A stretch of DNA of 64,000 nucleotides, taken from positions 1 through 64,000 of the forward strand of contig JAKOXG010000009.1 of assembly GCA_029781115.1 (NCBI GenBank), written 5' to 3'. The notes beneath the pieces were generated by a model. The model saw nothing but the letters and a program-made list of their open reading frames with translations. It was not told the DNA's origin and did no database searches. Every line of letters starts with the position of its first letter. The stretch's first letter is position 1. Positions 18,547 to 28,565 of this stretch are shown in pieces. Source of the stretch: Candidatus Cloacimonadota bacterium (lineage in GTDB: Bacteria; Cloacimonadota; Cloacimonadia; Cloacimonadales; Cloacimonadaceae). Position numbers and translations under genes: made by a program.

Positions 18547-19269
18547 TTATCCCTCCACCTCGACGAGGGGTTCGCCCTCTTGGACGCTATCTCCCTTTCT
18601 TACATGCACCTTTTTGACCTTTCCTTTCAGAGTGCTGAAGATATCAGATTCCATCTTCATAGCTTCCAAGACTAGGACGCGATCGTCAACATTGAGCTGT
18701 TGACCCACTTCCACAAACACATCCACCACCAAGCCCGGCAGAGGTGCATACATCACCGTCTCGGTCGCAACAGGAGCTGCGGGTGCGGGAGCGGGTGCAG
18801 CGGTGGTCTTGGCAGCGGGTTTGGGAGCGGGAGCAGGCTTGACCTCATCGCCTTGGATCAGGATCATCAGGTCACCCTCTTTCACCAATTCGCGCTCTTT
18901 GATCTTGATTTCTTTGATCACTCCATCCACTGGAGCGGCAATCTCAGTCTCCATCTTCATCGCTTCCAACAGGAGTAGAGTCTGACCCTTGGTGACCTTG
19001 TCGCCTTCTTTCACTTTGATGGCATGGATCACGCCGGGGATGGGAGCTCTCAATTCACCGGTTCCGGCTTCAAAGCCGCTGGAAAGAGTGGGAGCCATGG
19101 GAACAGCCTTCTCTTGGCTGGCAAGTTTGGGAACTACGCGAGTGTCATCATCTTCGAAAGTGATGGTGTAATCCGTGCCATTGACGTTTACTTTGGCATG
19201 CTCGTCGGTGTATTCCACCACCTTGGCTTCGAAGAGCTCGCCATTGATTTTGAGTTTGTAGGTTTTCAT
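18547..19269 (-). CDS. mmdC: Biotin carrier (gamma) subunit with two biotinyl domains
   Basis: 240 residues. Two biotin-attachment domains: the first around residues 75-145 with EAMKMETEI, the second around 170-240 with EAMKMESDI; each MKM lysine would be biotinylated. A proline/alanine linker (PAPAPKPAAKTTAAPAPAP) separates them. It carries CO2 from the carboxyltransferase alpha subunit to the membrane beta subunit. Tandem biotin domains in one carrier are unusual; most homologues have one. AGGAGATAGATAA precedes the ATG. Confidence 0.92.
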   Translation of the reverse strand: MKTYKLKINGELFEAKVVEYTDEHAKVNVNGTDYTITFEDDDTRVVPKLASQEKAVPMAPTLSSGFEAGTGELRAPIPGVIHAIKVKEGDKVTKGQTLLLLEAMKMETEIAAPVDGVIKEIKIKERELVKEGDLMILIQGDEVKPAPAPKPAAKTTAAPAPAPAAPVATETVMYAPLPGLVVDVFVEVGQQLNVDDRVLVLEAMKMESDIFSTLKGKVKKVHVRKGDSVQEGEPLVEVEG

Positions 19270-19273
19270 TTAT

Positions 19274-20158
19274 CTATCTCCTGGATCGGAACAATTGACG
19301 GTTGGGCATTTCCAACACCTGGCTGGCGCGCCATTGGTTGGTTGGAGTGCGTTTGAAGGTAAGCATCAATTTCTTCTTTTCTTTGATGCCGGTTTCATAT
19401 ATGTGTAAAGCCATGATGGCGGCGGCAACGGCGTTGCGGTCATGCATCTTTGGAGCGGGAACGGGCTTAGCTTTGCCCTCTGTCGCCGTAGCAACTTCTT
19501 CTGCCTTGGCTTTGGCCTTGGGCTTCTTGTTGACTATCTGCAACTGGTTGACAACTATACTGGTTACAAACAGAGCTGCAAATGTAACGGTCATCCCAAC
19601 CAATGTGAGGGATAAGCCATAGGGAATGGAATTATCGTTGAACTCTGTGATCAGACTGTCCATAGCAGCAGGTCTGACCCCCATGGCCTGTAGAGAAGAA
19701 TGGTCGTGACTATTGTCTTGCGAGTTCAAGCCAAGCTTCTCCCTCATGATCTTGATGGGCATGCATTCACGCTCGGAGATCTCAGCGAAAGTAGAAAGCT
19801 CCGTGAAGCCAAAGACGCTGTACTGTCTTGCCAGCAAAGCCTGATAGGGGGTGATCCCCAAGTTGCTCAAAGACATAGAGTCCAAAGCTTCGTTGGCAGG
19901 CTCCAGTTTCAGATATTTCTTCCATTTGGCTACATCTTGGATTTCCAATATCTCGGCTACATCAGCCAGTTTATCCCTGTTGGTAAAGCCAAATTCTTCC
20001 CTGATCTCCAGCTCACGCTGCTGTAAGAGACTGTCTGAAATGGCTGCAACAAGCTCTTCCAAGCTGAGCTCTTCAATCTCTTCATCAGGAGCCCCCTGGG
20101 CCATGAGCACACCGGCGAGAAGCAGCAGCACAATTGTTGTTATTATGAATCTATACAT
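19274..20158 (-). CDS. mmdD: OadG-like (delta) subunit with extended N-terminal exported domain
   Basis: 294 residues, much longer than the roughly 80-130 typical of OadG. Signal peptide (YRFIITTIVLLLLAGVLMAQ), then about 150 residues of helical, acidic sequence, one membrane helix about 180-205 (YGLSLTLVGMTVTFAALFV), and a basic cytoplasmic tail. The helix followed by NKKPKAKAKA resembles OadG, which holds the decarboxylase together. The helical repeats (DKLADVAEILEIQDVAKW, GITPYQALLARQYSVFGF) look like DNA-binding-type helix-hairpin repeats, but they lie outside the membrane by topology. It is 9 nt after the alpha subunit. Confidence 0.75.
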   Translation of the reverse strand: MYRFIITTIVLLLLAGVLMAQGAPDEEIEELSLEELVAAISDSLLQQRELEIREEFGFTNRDKLADVAEILEIQDVAKWKKYLKLEPANEALDSMSLSNLGITPYQALLARQYSVFGFTELSTFAEISERECMPIKIMREKLGLNSQDNSHDHSSLQAMGVRPAAMDSLITEFNDNSIPYGLSLTLVGMTVTFAALFVTSIVVNQLQIVNKKPKAKAKAEEVATATEGKAKPVPAPKMHDRNAVAAAIMALHIYETGIKEKKKLMLTFKRTPTNQWRASQVLEMPNRQLFRSRR

Positions 20159-20167
20159 GCTCTTATC

Positions 20168-21721
20168 CTACAAAGGCATGTTCCCGTGCTTGCGCGCAGG
20201 GATGGTGTCTTTCTTGTTTGCCAGCATCTCAAAGGCTCTGATCAGGCGGAAACGTGTGGAGGCGGGTTCGATGACGTCATCCACGTAGCCTCTTTCAGCT
20301 GCACGGTAGGGATTGGCAAAGGTCTCTTGATATTCTTCTTCTCTTTCTAACAGTGTTTGCTTGGGATCTTCAGATGCCTTGGCTTCCTTGCGGAAAATCA
20401 CTTCCACGGCACCCTTGGCGCCCATCACGGCGATCTCGGCACTCGGCCAGGCATATACCAAGTCCGCTCTCATGTGACGGCTATTCATCACACAGTAGGC
20501 ACCGCCGTAGGCTTTGCGCACGATCACGGTAACCTTGGGAACTGTGGCTTCTGCGAAGGCATAGAGCAGTTTGGCACCATTGCGGATGATACCGTTATGT
20601 TCCTGATTGGTTCCGGGCAAGAAGCCGGGGACATCCTCAAGCACCAAAAGCGGGATGTTGAAGGCATCACAGAACCTCACAAAGCGGGCGGCTTTGACCG
20701 AGGCGTCGATATCCAACACACCTGCCAACACTCTGGGTTGGTTTGCCACTACGCCAATGGAATGGCCATTCAAGCGGCAAAAGCCCACCAGGATGTTTTG
20801 GGCAAAGTTGCTCATCACCTGCAAAAACTCTCCGTCGTCCGCAAGCTGTTGAATCACTTCCAGCATGTCGTATGCTTTGTTTGGATTGTCCGGGATGATC
20901 TCTTCCAAGGCGTCACATGAGCGGTTTGCCGGATCTTGGGGCAGATGATAGGGAGGGTCTTCCATGTTGTTGCTGGGTATGTAGCTGAGCAACTTCTTGA
21001 TGGTGAGAATGGCTTCCTCTTCGTTTGCGGTGATAAAGTGCGCCACACCGCTTTTACTGGAGTGCACTTCGGCACCACCGAGGTCGGATACGCTCACCGT
21101 CTCGTTGAGCACTGTCTTCACCACTTTGGGACCAGTCACAAACATGTAGCTGTTTTCCTTTTCCATGATCACAAAGTCTGTGATCGCAGGAGAATAGACA
21201 GCACCGCCTGCGCAGGGGCCCAAGATGGCGGAAATCTGAGGGATCACACCACTGGCCATCACGTTACGCCAAAAGATCTCGGCATAACCGGCCAAGGCGT
21301 CCACACCCTCTTGGATGCGCGCTCCACCGCTGTCGTTGAGACCGATCAGGGGACAACCATTCTTGAGGGCCATATCCATGATTTTGCAGATCTTCTCTGC
21401 ATAGGTCTTGGAAAGTGAGCCACCAAATATGGTAAAATCTTGTGCGAATACATATACCATTCGCTCGTTGATGGTTGCCACACCGGTAACCACACCATCG
21501 CCGGCGTGGATATATCTATCCATTCCGAAGTTGGTGCATTTGTGGGTGACGAACATATCAAACTCTTCAAAACTACCGGGATCAACCAAGAGGTTAATCC
21601 GTTCACGGGCAGTAAGTTTGCCCTTAGCATGTTGCTCCTCAATGCGTTTGGGACCGCCACCCAGGAGGGCGGCTGCCTTTTTGTCACGCAAGGTCTGGAT
21701 TGGCTTGGGTAACTGCGACAT
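20168..21721 (-). CDS. mmdA: Methylmalonyl-CoA decarboxylase alpha / acyl-CoA carboxyltransferase
   Basis: 517 residues, the standard length. It shows both crotonase-fold halves of the carboxyltransferase family: [42 protein letters not shown] and [16 protein letters not shown] in the first, [20 protein letters not shown] and [16 protein letters not shown] in the second. It moves the carboxyl group of methylmalonyl-CoA to biotin. As the first gene of the decarboxylase operon, it suggests energy conservation by Na+ export during propionate formation or amino-acid fermentation. Confidence 0.93.
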   Translation of the reverse strand: MSQLPKPIQTLRDKKAAALLGGGPKRIEEQHAKGKLTARERINLLVDPGSFEEFDMFVTHKCTNFGMDRYIHAGDGVVTGVATINERMVYVFAQDFTIFGGSLSKTYAEKICKIMDMALKNGCPLIGLNDSGGARIQEGVDALAGYAEIFWRNVMASGVIPQISAILGPCAGGAVYSPAITDFVIMEKENSYMFVTGPKVVKTVLNETVSVSDLGGAEVHSSKSGVAHFITANEEEAILTIKKLLSYIPSNNMEDPPYHLPQDPANRSCDALEEIIPDNPNKAYDMLEVIQQLADDGEFLQVMSNFAQNILVGFCRLNGHSIGVVANQPRVLAGVLDIDASVKAARFVRFCDAFNIPLLVLEDVPGFLPGTNQEHNGIIRNGAKLLYAFAEATVPKVTVIVRKAYGGAYCVMNSRHMRADLVYAWPSAEIAVMGAKGAVEVIFRKEAKASEDPKQTLLEREEEYQETFANPYRAAERGYVDDVIEPASTRFRLIRAFEMLANKKDTIPARKHGNMPL

Positions 21722-22015
21722 GTTTTTCCTCTTTTTATGTATTTTGAAAACTAACTGTCATCCTAAGTGAACCACAAATAAAAGGAGCATATTTTGGCAA
21801 GCTTTATCTTGCCTTTTGGGCTAAACCTTGGCTTCATGTTAGGAGAATCAGTTGCAAAAGAGGCTCAGAACCCTTATCAATACTCCCTTCAGTCTACATG
21901 AAGAAGGTTCATCAATCTTAACCCTCATCACAGAGTCGCAGCACTCCAAACCCAAGCCCTCTTTAGCATAATCCCCCTCTAAATCAGCTATTTGGGCAAA
22001 TGCAGCTCTTATCAC
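21722..22015. other. Divergent intergenic region between mmdA and fhs
   Basis: No gene. It holds the 5' region of the mmd operon and a hairpin GGCAAG/CTTGCC at 21796-21813 followed by TTTT. I see no convincing TTGACA for mmdA. Confidence 0.5.
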
Positions 22016-22044
22016 TTGCAAAACGGCGCAAGACGGACTATAAT
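22016..22044 (+). promoter_or_regulatory. Sigma70-type promoter of fhs
   Basis: TTGCAA at 22016-22021, exactly 17 nt, then TATAAT at 22039-22044. The start codon is 30 nt further on, after GGAGG. This is the most canonical promoter in the window. Confidence 0.75.
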
Positions 22045-22073
22045 ATCATATAGATCACTTATTGGAGGTATTT

Positions 22074-23744
22074 ATGCTCAACGACCTGGAAATAGCCAGA
22101 CAAGTTCGACTCAAAAACATAGACGAAATCGCAGCTCAGCTTGGCCTTAGTCCCAATGACATCGACCATTACGGTGAATACAAGGCCAAGATTCGCTATT
22201 CAGCCATCTCTAAAATTCAGGGGAATGACCATGGAAAGCTGATTTTGGTCTCTGCCATCACACCCACACCTGCTGGTGAAGGAAAGACCACCGTAGCCAT
22301 CGGACTATCCCAAGCTCTCAACCAGTTAGGGAAAAGGTCTACGGTAGCCATCCGCGAGCCCTCGTTGGGTCCGGTATTTGGCATCAAAGGCGGCGCCGCT
22401 GGTGGAGGCTGGAGCCAGGTGCTCCCCATGGAGGACATCAACCTCCACTTCACCGGAGACTTCCATGCCGTCACCACGGCCAACAACACTCTGGCTGCCC
22501 TTTTGGACAACCATATCTACTTTGACAATGAACTGCAAATAGACCCGCGCCGGGTTACCTGGAAGAGGGTTTTGGACGTCAACGACCGTATGTTGCGCAA
22601 GATTGTCATCGGCTTGGGTGGCCGCAGGCAAGGCTTCCCGCGTGAAGACGGCTTTGACATCACTCCCGCCAGTGAAATCATGGCTATTTTGTGCCTTTCA
22701 AACAACCTGGATGAGCTCAAGAAGCGCATTGGCAACATCCTCGTAGGCTTCACCTACTCTGGCGAGCCTGTGTTTTTCCGCCAACTGGGCTTTGAAGGCG
22801 CTATCGCTGCCCTGCTCAAAGATGCCCTCAAACCAAACCTGGCTCAGACCACCGAGAATACTCCCGCCATCGTACACGGAGGCCCCTTTGCCAATATCGC
22901 CCAAGGAGCAAACAGCATCTTGGGCACCAAAACGGCACTGAAACTCAGCGATTACGTGGTCACGGAAGCAGGCTTCGGCTTTGACCTCGGCGCAGAGAAG
23001 TTCTTTGACCTGGTATGCAAATATGGCAAATTATGCACCGACGCCGTAGTCTTGGTAGCCACAATCCGTGCCCTCAAGATGCATGGCGGCGCCAAGCTGA
23101 AAGACTTGGCCGAACCCAATCCCGACGCCGTTACCAGAGGCCTGGAAAACCTGGATAAACACCTGGAAAACATCGAGAAGTTCGGCATGAAGTCCATCGT
23201 CGCCATCAACCGCTTCCCCACCGATACCCAGGAAGAACTGGCTATCGTAAAGAGACATGTTGAAGAGAAGGGCTTTTTGGCTTCCGTCGTGGATTATCAC
23301 GCCAAGGGCGGTGCCGGAGGCTTGGAACTGGCTGAAACCGTGATGAATATGGTGGATTCCGAAGAGTGCCGCTACCATGGGCTTTATGACTGGGATAGCC
23401 CGGTGGAAGACAAAATCTTCACCGTTGCCTCCGAGATCTATGGAGCTCAAAAGGTGGACTACACCGCCGAAGCAAAAGCCAACCTCAAACGCATCAACAA
23501 ATATGGCTTTGATAAACTGCCAATCTGCATCGCCAAGACCCAGAAATCCCTCTCCGATAACCCCGACCTCATGGGGCGTCCCAAGGACTTCCTGGTTACT
23601 GTGCGTGAGATTGCCATCGCCAATGGAGCTGGCTTCCTGATTCCCATCACCGGCGAGATCATGAGAATGCCCGGCCTGCCCAGAAGACCTGCCGCTCAAA
23701 ACATCGACGTTCATGCCGGTGGCACGATCGACGGTTTGTTTTAA
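22074..23744 (+). CDS. fhs: Formate--tetrahydrofolate ligase
   Basis: 556 residues. It makes 10-formyl-THF from formate, THF and ATP. The P-loop is TPTPAGEGKTT; other family blocks are REPSLGPVFGIKGGAAGGG, HGGPFANIAQGANS and the C-terminal EIMRMPGLPRRPAA. I chose the ATG 5 nt after GGAGG over an upstream TTG in the same frame. It is a single-gene unit with its own promoter and a terminator. Confidence 0.96.
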   Translation: MLNDLEIARQVRLKNIDEIAAQLGLSPNDIDHYGEYKAKIRYSAISKIQGNDHGKLILVSAITPTPAGEGKTTVAIGLSQALNQLGKRSTVAIREPSLGPVFGIKGGAAGGGWSQVLPMEDINLHFTGDFHAVTTANNTLAALLDNHIYFDNELQIDPRRVTWKRVLDVNDRMLRKIVIGLGGRRQGFPREDGFDITPASEIMAILCLSNNLDELKKRIGNILVGFTYSGEPVFFRQLGFEGAIAALLKDALKPNLAQTTENTPAIVHGGPFANIAQGANSILGTKTALKLSDYVVTEAGFGFDLGAEKFFDLVCKYGKLCTDAVVLVATIRALKMHGGAKLKDLAEPNPDAVTRGLENLDKHLENIEKFGMKSIVAINRFPTDTQEELAIVKRHVEEKGFLASVVDYHAKGGAGGLELAETVMNMVDSEECRYHGLYDWDSPVEDKIFTVASEIYGAQKVDYTAEAKANLKRINKYGFDKLPICIAKTQKSLSDNPDLMGRPKDFLVTVREIAIANGAGFLIPITGEIMRMPGLPRRPAAQNIDVHAGGTIDGLF

Positions 23745-23757
23745 CAGATAGATTATC

Positions 23758-23793
23758 AAAAGGGGTTTATGCTTAAGGTATAGACCCCTTTTT
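23758..23793. terminator. Bidirectional terminator between fhs and queE
   Basis: AAAAGGGGT (23758-23766) pairs with ACCCCTTTTT (23784-23793). The A-rich and T-rich flanks allow it to act for both convergent genes. Confidence 0.85.
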
Positions 23794-23806
23794 CATTGAG
23801 GGCAGT

Positions 23807-24427
23807 TTAGGATATACCCAGAACCTTATGCAATTGGATTTGAAACCTGACTGCCAAGGCATCCTCCAGGATCCAGCTTGCCAAGAGCTCAGGCTGCAGG
23901 CGCTCGGAGACAGGGGAAAAGAGCAGGTTTAAACCCTCTCTACCCCGGGCTTCCACCCACTGCTTGGCCTCAAGGTAATCCTCCCTATCCGAGATCACAA
24001 ACTTGATCTCATCACCCTCTCTCAACAGCTGATAGTTTGCTTCAGCAAAGCTACCACCCTCACCGCTACCCTTCAGTTTATAGTCTATGATTCGCACCAC
24101 CCCAGCCGGAACCTCCGCTATGCTGAGTGAGCCATTGGTCTCCAACAGCACCTGATAGCCGTTATCCACCAGTGCCTGCATCAGTTGGATGGATTCCTTT
24201 TGGCACAAAGGCTCCCCTCCCGTCACTTCCACCAGTGGGATATTATGCTTCTCTACTTCTGAAAGGATCTGCTCTACGCTCAACCATTCCCCACCCTCAA
24301 ATGCATAGCTGGTATCGCAATAGTTACACCTCAGGTTGCAGCCGCTCAAGCGGATAAACACGCAAGGACGCCCAGCATAGCTACTCTCCCCTTGCAAGCT
24401 TGCAAAGATCTCGATCACCTGGAGCAT
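23807..24427 (-). CDS. queE: 7-carboxy-7-deazaguanine synthase
   Basis: 206 residues. A radical SAM enzyme of queuosine/7-deazapurine synthesis. It shows the cluster motif CNLRCNYCDTSYAF, the N-terminal EIFASLQGESSYAGRPCVFIR, and the EVTGGEPLCQ SAM-binding segment. No other que gene is nearby. Its 5' end is 6 nt after the amidohydrolase stop. Confidence 0.92.
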   Translation of the reverse strand: MLQVIEIFASLQGESSYAGRPCVFIRLSGCNLRCNYCDTSYAFEGGEWLSVEQILSEVEKHNIPLVEVTGGEPLCQKESIQLMQALVDNGYQVLLETNGSLSIAEVPAGVVRIIDYKLKGSGEGGSFAEANYQLLREGDEIKFVISDREDYLEAKQWVEARGREGLNLLFSPVSERLQPELLASWILEDALAVRFQIQLHKVLGIS

Positions 24428-24433
24428 GGCTTT

Positions 24434-25642
24434 CTAAAAAGGCAAATATGCAAAGTCTTTGTGATAACCGAGCGCCTCATCCACATCATCATTGATCTGC
24501 ATGGGATCGCCGATCACAAACTTCTCCTTTTTACCCACTCTGAAATAGCTGTAGTCGTCTTCGTCAAGCCCCAGTTCCTCCACCCAGCTCACATCACCCA
24601 TCAGTGCCTCGCCATTCACGATCATCAGGTTTATCATCTCTGCATCCAGGTTCATCAGGTTTTCAAAGGGGTCTTTATCCACCTGATCCACCAGCAGGAT
24701 ATCACGGCAGTCCTTATCCTGAAGGAAAGCACAGCGCTGCGGCAGCATCATCGCTCTCGCCGCATTTTCAGTAACCATCCGATACAGAGTTTGCGCACTG
24801 ATCTGAGGATGTTTTTGGCGCACCACGTCAAATTCACTCACGATGTTGATGGTGCCGCTCATGGTGGAGTCTGTGCCCAAAACCACGTTCACGCCTGCTT
24901 TCAGGGCTTCTTCCACCTGCAGGGTTTCGCCGATGAGAAAGTAGTTTGAGCCCGGGCACCAACACACGGAAGCCTGCGCTGCGGCAGCCCGCTTCAGCTC
25001 CTCTTTGGTGAAGGCGATGCCATGGATGAGCACCGAGTTTTTCCTCAGCAGCCCTTGAGATTCCAGCAGTGCAAATTCGCCTTTCGCCACCTCGTCTATC
25101 CCTTCACCCAAGTGTATGATGAAGGGCATCTTACCCTTGGTGAGCTCCATCTCTTCCTGCGCTGTGCCACCGCCCCACCAATTTCCCATGGTGATGGAGT
25201 GACACTGCCTGAAGGTCTCTATCACATGCCCGGGCAGGCTGTCGTAATAGAACTTATCTTGGACGGGAGCGTGATCATGCACTCTGCCACAGCCCGAAAA
25301 CAGGTTTTTATAACACCCCAAAGATGCCATCTGCAAAGCCCTTGCTTCACTGAGATTGAAAGAACCATCGTTCATCCAAAAGCCATCACGCTCATGGAAG
25401 CTAAAGGAATCCTTCATATCTTCCACCCAAACGTGCGAGTTTGGGTAGGGACGATGGTCGCCAGCCCGGGGCACCCAGTTGCCGACCAAATGATCATGCG
25501 AATTGATCAGGGGAACATAGGCCACAATCCGCGGCAGCTCCAACACTCCCTGCTCTTCGCCAGAACCCAATGCCAATTGTAAGGTAAAATCTGCCTTCAC
25601 GTGATCTGCATCGACCACGCTTAGTGCGGGTTTAATAAGCAT
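24434..25642 (-). CDS. Amidohydrolase-family (chlorohydrolase/deaminase-like) enzyme
   Basis: 402 residues. A TIM-barrel metal hydrolase: metal ligands in INSHDHLVGNW, a further histidine in LIHGIAFTKEEL, and a terminal Asp in VLGTDSTMSGT. These match the ATZ/TRZ-type deaminases. The substrate is unknown. Its ATG overlaps the etfA stop by one base (TAATG), so it is coupled to that gene. Confidence 0.8.
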   Translation of the reverse strand: MLIKPALSVVDADHVKADFTLQLALGSGEEQGVLELPRIVAYVPLINSHDHLVGNWVPRAGDHRPYPNSHVWVEDMKDSFSFHERDGFWMNDGSFNLSEARALQMASLGCYKNLFSGCGRVHDHAPVQDKFYYDSLPGHVIETFRQCHSITMGNWWGGGTAQEEMELTKGKMPFIIHLGEGIDEVAKGEFALLESQGLLRKNSVLIHGIAFTKEELKRAAAAQASVCWCPGSNYFLIGETLQVEEALKAGVNVVLGTDSTMSGTINIVSEFDVVRQKHPQISAQTLYRMVTENAARAMMLPQRCAFLQDKDCRDILLVDQVDKDPFENLMNLDAEMINLMIVNGEALMGDVSWVEELGLDEDDYSYFRVGKKEKFVIGDPMQINDDVDEALGYHKDFAYLPF

Positions 25643-26829
25643 TATCTCAACTCTTTTATCCTTTTTGATAGTTTTGGCACGATCTCGAAGAGATCACCGA
25701 CAATACCCAAATCTGCCACCTTAAAGATAGGCGCATCAGGGTCTTTATTGATGGCAATCACATAATCCGAGCTGGACATCCCTGCCAAATGCTGAATAGC
25801 TCCAGAGATACCAACGGCAATGTAAATGCCCGGTTTTACGGTCTTACCTGTCTGCCCCACCTGATGAGCGTAGGGAATCCACTCTGAATCCACGGCTGCA
25901 CGCGATGCACCCACAGCACCATCCACAGCTTCCGCCAACTCCTCCAGGAGGGCAAAGTTCTTGGCTTCTTTCAAGCCACGTCCACCCGAGACGATGATGT
26001 TTGCCTCGGTGATATTCACCAGGTTGGTCTTTTCCTTTTCAAATTCCAGCCAGGTGCTCATTGCTTCTTCCTGATCAAAATCAATGCTTTCCTCGATCAC
26101 GGTGCCGTTGCGGCTCTCATCAGCCTCCATTGCATCCATCACCTTATGACGCACCGTTGCCATTTGCGGCCTATGGTTGGCGGTCATGATGGTAGCCATG
26201 ATGTTGCCACCGAAGGCAGGACGTGTCTGCATCAAATTGCCGCTTTCCGCATCATAGCTCAAGCCAGTGCAATCCGCAGTGAGCCCGGTCTTCAGGTTCA
26301 CCGCCACTCTGGGGATGAAGGAACGGCCGATCACCGTAGCTCCTGCCAGAATGATGGAAGGCTTGTATTTATTGGAAAGTGTAACCATCGCCTGAGTGTA
26401 TCTCTCATCACGGAAGTTCTTCAGCTCAGGATCATCCACCACGATCACCTGGTCTGCGCCGTGTGCGATCAGTTGCGAGGTCAAGCTACCTACCTCATGC
26501 CCCAAAAGCACGGCACTCAGCTCACACCCCATCTCATCGGCAAGCTCACGGCCTTTGCCCAGAAGCTCAAAGACCACCGGCGCCAAAGCCCCGGCTCTCT
26601 GCTCGGCAAAAACCCAGATGCCCTGATAATCATTCTTATCCAGCTCTACAGCTGCTTTTTTACGGAGGACGATGGCGTCAAAGGAACACGCATCCACACA
26701 TCCACCGCACAGTGTGCACTTATCAAAATCGATAACTGCCAGTTGATCTACGAGACTGATTGCGCCGTATGCACAGGCATTTGTGCACGCTCCGCAACCG
26801 ACACATTTTTGTTCTAATATTTCTATCAT
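25642..26829 (-). CDS. etfA: Electron transfer flavoprotein alpha subunit with N-terminal ferredoxin domain
   Basis: 395 residues. Residues 1-60 hold two [4Fe-4S] motifs (CVGCGACTNAC and CTLCGGCVDAC); the rest is EtfA with the FAD-binding C-terminus (VSGGRGLKEAKNFALLEELA, VGQTGKTVKPGIYIAVGISG). It would pass electrons between an acyl-CoA dehydrogenase or similar enzyme and ferredoxin or quinone. The obligate beta subunit EtfB is not in this window, which is unusual because etfB normally adjoins etfA. Confidence 0.92.
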   Translation of the reverse strand: MIEILEQKCVGCGACTNACAYGAISLVDQLAVIDFDKCTLCGGCVDACSFDAIVLRKKAAVELDKNDYQGIWVFAEQRAGALAPVVFELLGKGRELADEMGCELSAVLLGHEVGSLTSQLIAHGADQVIVVDDPELKNFRDERYTQAMVTLSNKYKPSIILAGATVIGRSFIPRVAVNLKTGLTADCTGLSYDAESGNLMQTRPAFGGNIMATIMTANHRPQMATVRHKVMDAMEADESRNGTVIEESIDFDQEEAMSTWLEFEKEKTNLVNITEANIIVSGGRGLKEAKNFALLEELAEAVDGAVGASRAAVDSEWIPYAHQVGQTGKTVKPGIYIAVGISGAIQHLAGMSSSDYVIAINKDPDAPIFKVADLGIVGDLFEIVPKLSKRIKELR

Positions 26830-26922
26830 CTCTTTAAAACCTCTTGAGTGGTAATGAATTTAAGCTTATTGAAATTGTCAAGCACAAATCTTTTATCAGC
26901 ACCCATCCACAGCCTCCACATC

Positions 26923-28383
26923 CTATACATCCTTCTTTATCTTCTTGCGCACAAAGCTCTTGAGTATCTCCACCGGAAGCATCTCGATATTTTGTTTTTC
27001 CACCAACACGGTGAGAATATCCTTGGGCACTATCTCGACCTTCCCGCTCGGTGTAATCAGTTCACCTTCCCGATTGATCAACACTATCAAGGTCCCCGTT
27101 GGCAAAGTAAGCTCCGAGATCAAGCAGGAGCCATCATAGTATTCTTCATCGATGTGAACCTCCACGATCTCATAGTTGGTATCCTGAACCGTCACCAGCT
27201 CCACGAGCCGTGGTGCGATGTTTTTCACCTTGCTTAGCAGATCCAGCTTCTTTGCCAATGCGAAGATGCCCGTGCCCTGGCCGATGATGGAGAGTGTCAC
27301 CGTGAAAAAGACCAGGTTAAAGATCTCACGGTCTGGGTCCAAACCCGCAGCCAAGGGATAGGTTGCCAGCACGATGGGCACGGAGCCCCTGATTCCGGCA
27401 AATGCGATCAGGATCCTCTGCTTGAGCGTCAGCCCCGCTTTTGCAGTATAGATAAATACCGTTATCGGCCTGGAGATAAAGGTGATGATCAGGAACACCA
27501 GCACACCCTTACCCCAGATCTTGGGAAAGCTCCCCGGAGATGCCAGCAGCCCCAAGAGGATAAACAGTCCCACGTTGGTGATAAAGGAGAGCGTATCATT
27601 GAAGGAAAGCAATCCCTTTTTGAAGGGAATCTTGCTATTTCCCATCACAAATCCGGCAGAGAAAGCAGCCAGCATGCCACTGGCTTTGGCCAGATCCGCC
27701 ACGCCATAGCTAAACATCACGATAGCGATCAGATACACAAAGAAGTAGTCTGTATCGCTCTCCCTGATCTTATTGAAGAAGTAGACCGCCACATATCCCA
27801 CCAGGACGCCTATCGCCACCCCGCCCACCATCTGCCAGGAAAAAGCCAGGATGGCCATCAAGGTGCTGGTGGTCTTCCCCAGGCTGAGGCTGATCACAAA
27901 GGTGGTGAGCACGATTGCCATGGGGTCGTTGGCCACGGATTCCAGCTCCAGCACGGTACGCGTTTTGGCTTCGATGGGTCTGTTGCGGAAGATGGCATAC
28001 ATCGCAGCGGCGTCTGTGGATGAGATGATGGAGCCCAACAGTAAAGAGCGCAAAAAAGACCAATCAGTGAGCAGATGAAATACTATGCCCGTGATTAATG
28101 CTGTGGTAACTACACCTGCTGTAGCCAAGAGAACTACCGGACGCAGCACTGGCTTGAAGGTTTGCTTCTTGGTACCAAATCCCCCAATAAACAGGACAAA
28201 CATCAAAGCCAAATTGGCTACTTCTTTGGCAAAAAAAGCGTCATCAAAGTATATGATATTTAGCACATCGCTCCCAAAGATGAGACCTATCATCAAAGAG
28301 AGGATGATCACAGGAACATTTACCTTGCGAAACGCACTGGCCAACAAAACCAATGCCAGCAAAATCATCGCTATGATCAGCAT
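26923..28383 (-). CDS. K+/H+ or Na+/H+ antiporter, NhaP2/CvrA type
   Basis: 486 residues from the chosen ATG (MLIIAMILL), preceded by GGAG; an upstream extension of 47 residues is unlikely. About twelve membrane helices of the CPA1 family with SLLLGSIISSTDAAAMYAIF and ATRTVLEL-type segments (AKTRTVLELESVANDPMAI). A soluble TrkA-C/RCK-C domain occupies about the last 90 residues (EVHIDEEYYDGSCLISEL). It exchanges monovalent cations for protons and is probably gated by a ligand at the RCK-C domain. Confidence 0.88.
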   Translation of the reverse strand: MLIIAMILLALVLLASAFRKVNVPVIILSLMIGLIFGSDVLNIIYFDDAFFAKEVANLALMFVLFIGGFGTKKQTFKPVLRPVVLLATAGVVTTALITGIVFHLLTDWSFLRSLLLGSIISSTDAAAMYAIFRNRPIEAKTRTVLELESVANDPMAIVLTTFVISLSLGKTTSTLMAILAFSWQMVGGVAIGVLVGYVAVYFFNKIRESDTDYFFVYLIAIVMFSYGVADLAKASGMLAAFSAGFVMGNSKIPFKKGLLSFNDTLSFITNVGLFILLGLLASPGSFPKIWGKGVLVFLIITFISRPITVFIYTAKAGLTLKQRILIAFAGIRGSVPIVLATYPLAAGLDPDREIFNLVFFTVTLSIIGQGTGIFALAKKLDLLSKVKNIAPRLVELVTVQDTNYEIVEVHIDEEYYDGSCLISELTLPTGTLIVLINREGELITPSGKVEIVPKDILTVLVEKQNIEMLPVEILKSFVRKKIKKDV

Positions 28384-28472
28384 GCGCAACTCCGAATGTT
28401 GTCTGGTCTGTATATCATATCCATCAATGGGTCCTTGTTTATTTGCCTGACCTGTCTCTTGAGGCCATGACG

Positions 28473-28502
28473 CAAGATGTGATTTATAGCCTTTTTTGTC
28501 AA
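28473..28502 (-). promoter_or_regulatory. Putative promoter of the antiporter gene
   Basis: TTGACA at 28502-28497 with a CTTG element ending 24 nt downstream. The start codon lies 90 nt further on. Confidence 0.35.
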
Positions 28503-28565
28503 GTCCAAAATAAATAAAATCCACATTTTTGTTGACATCTTTTCGAGGTTTGTGAAGGTGGGATC

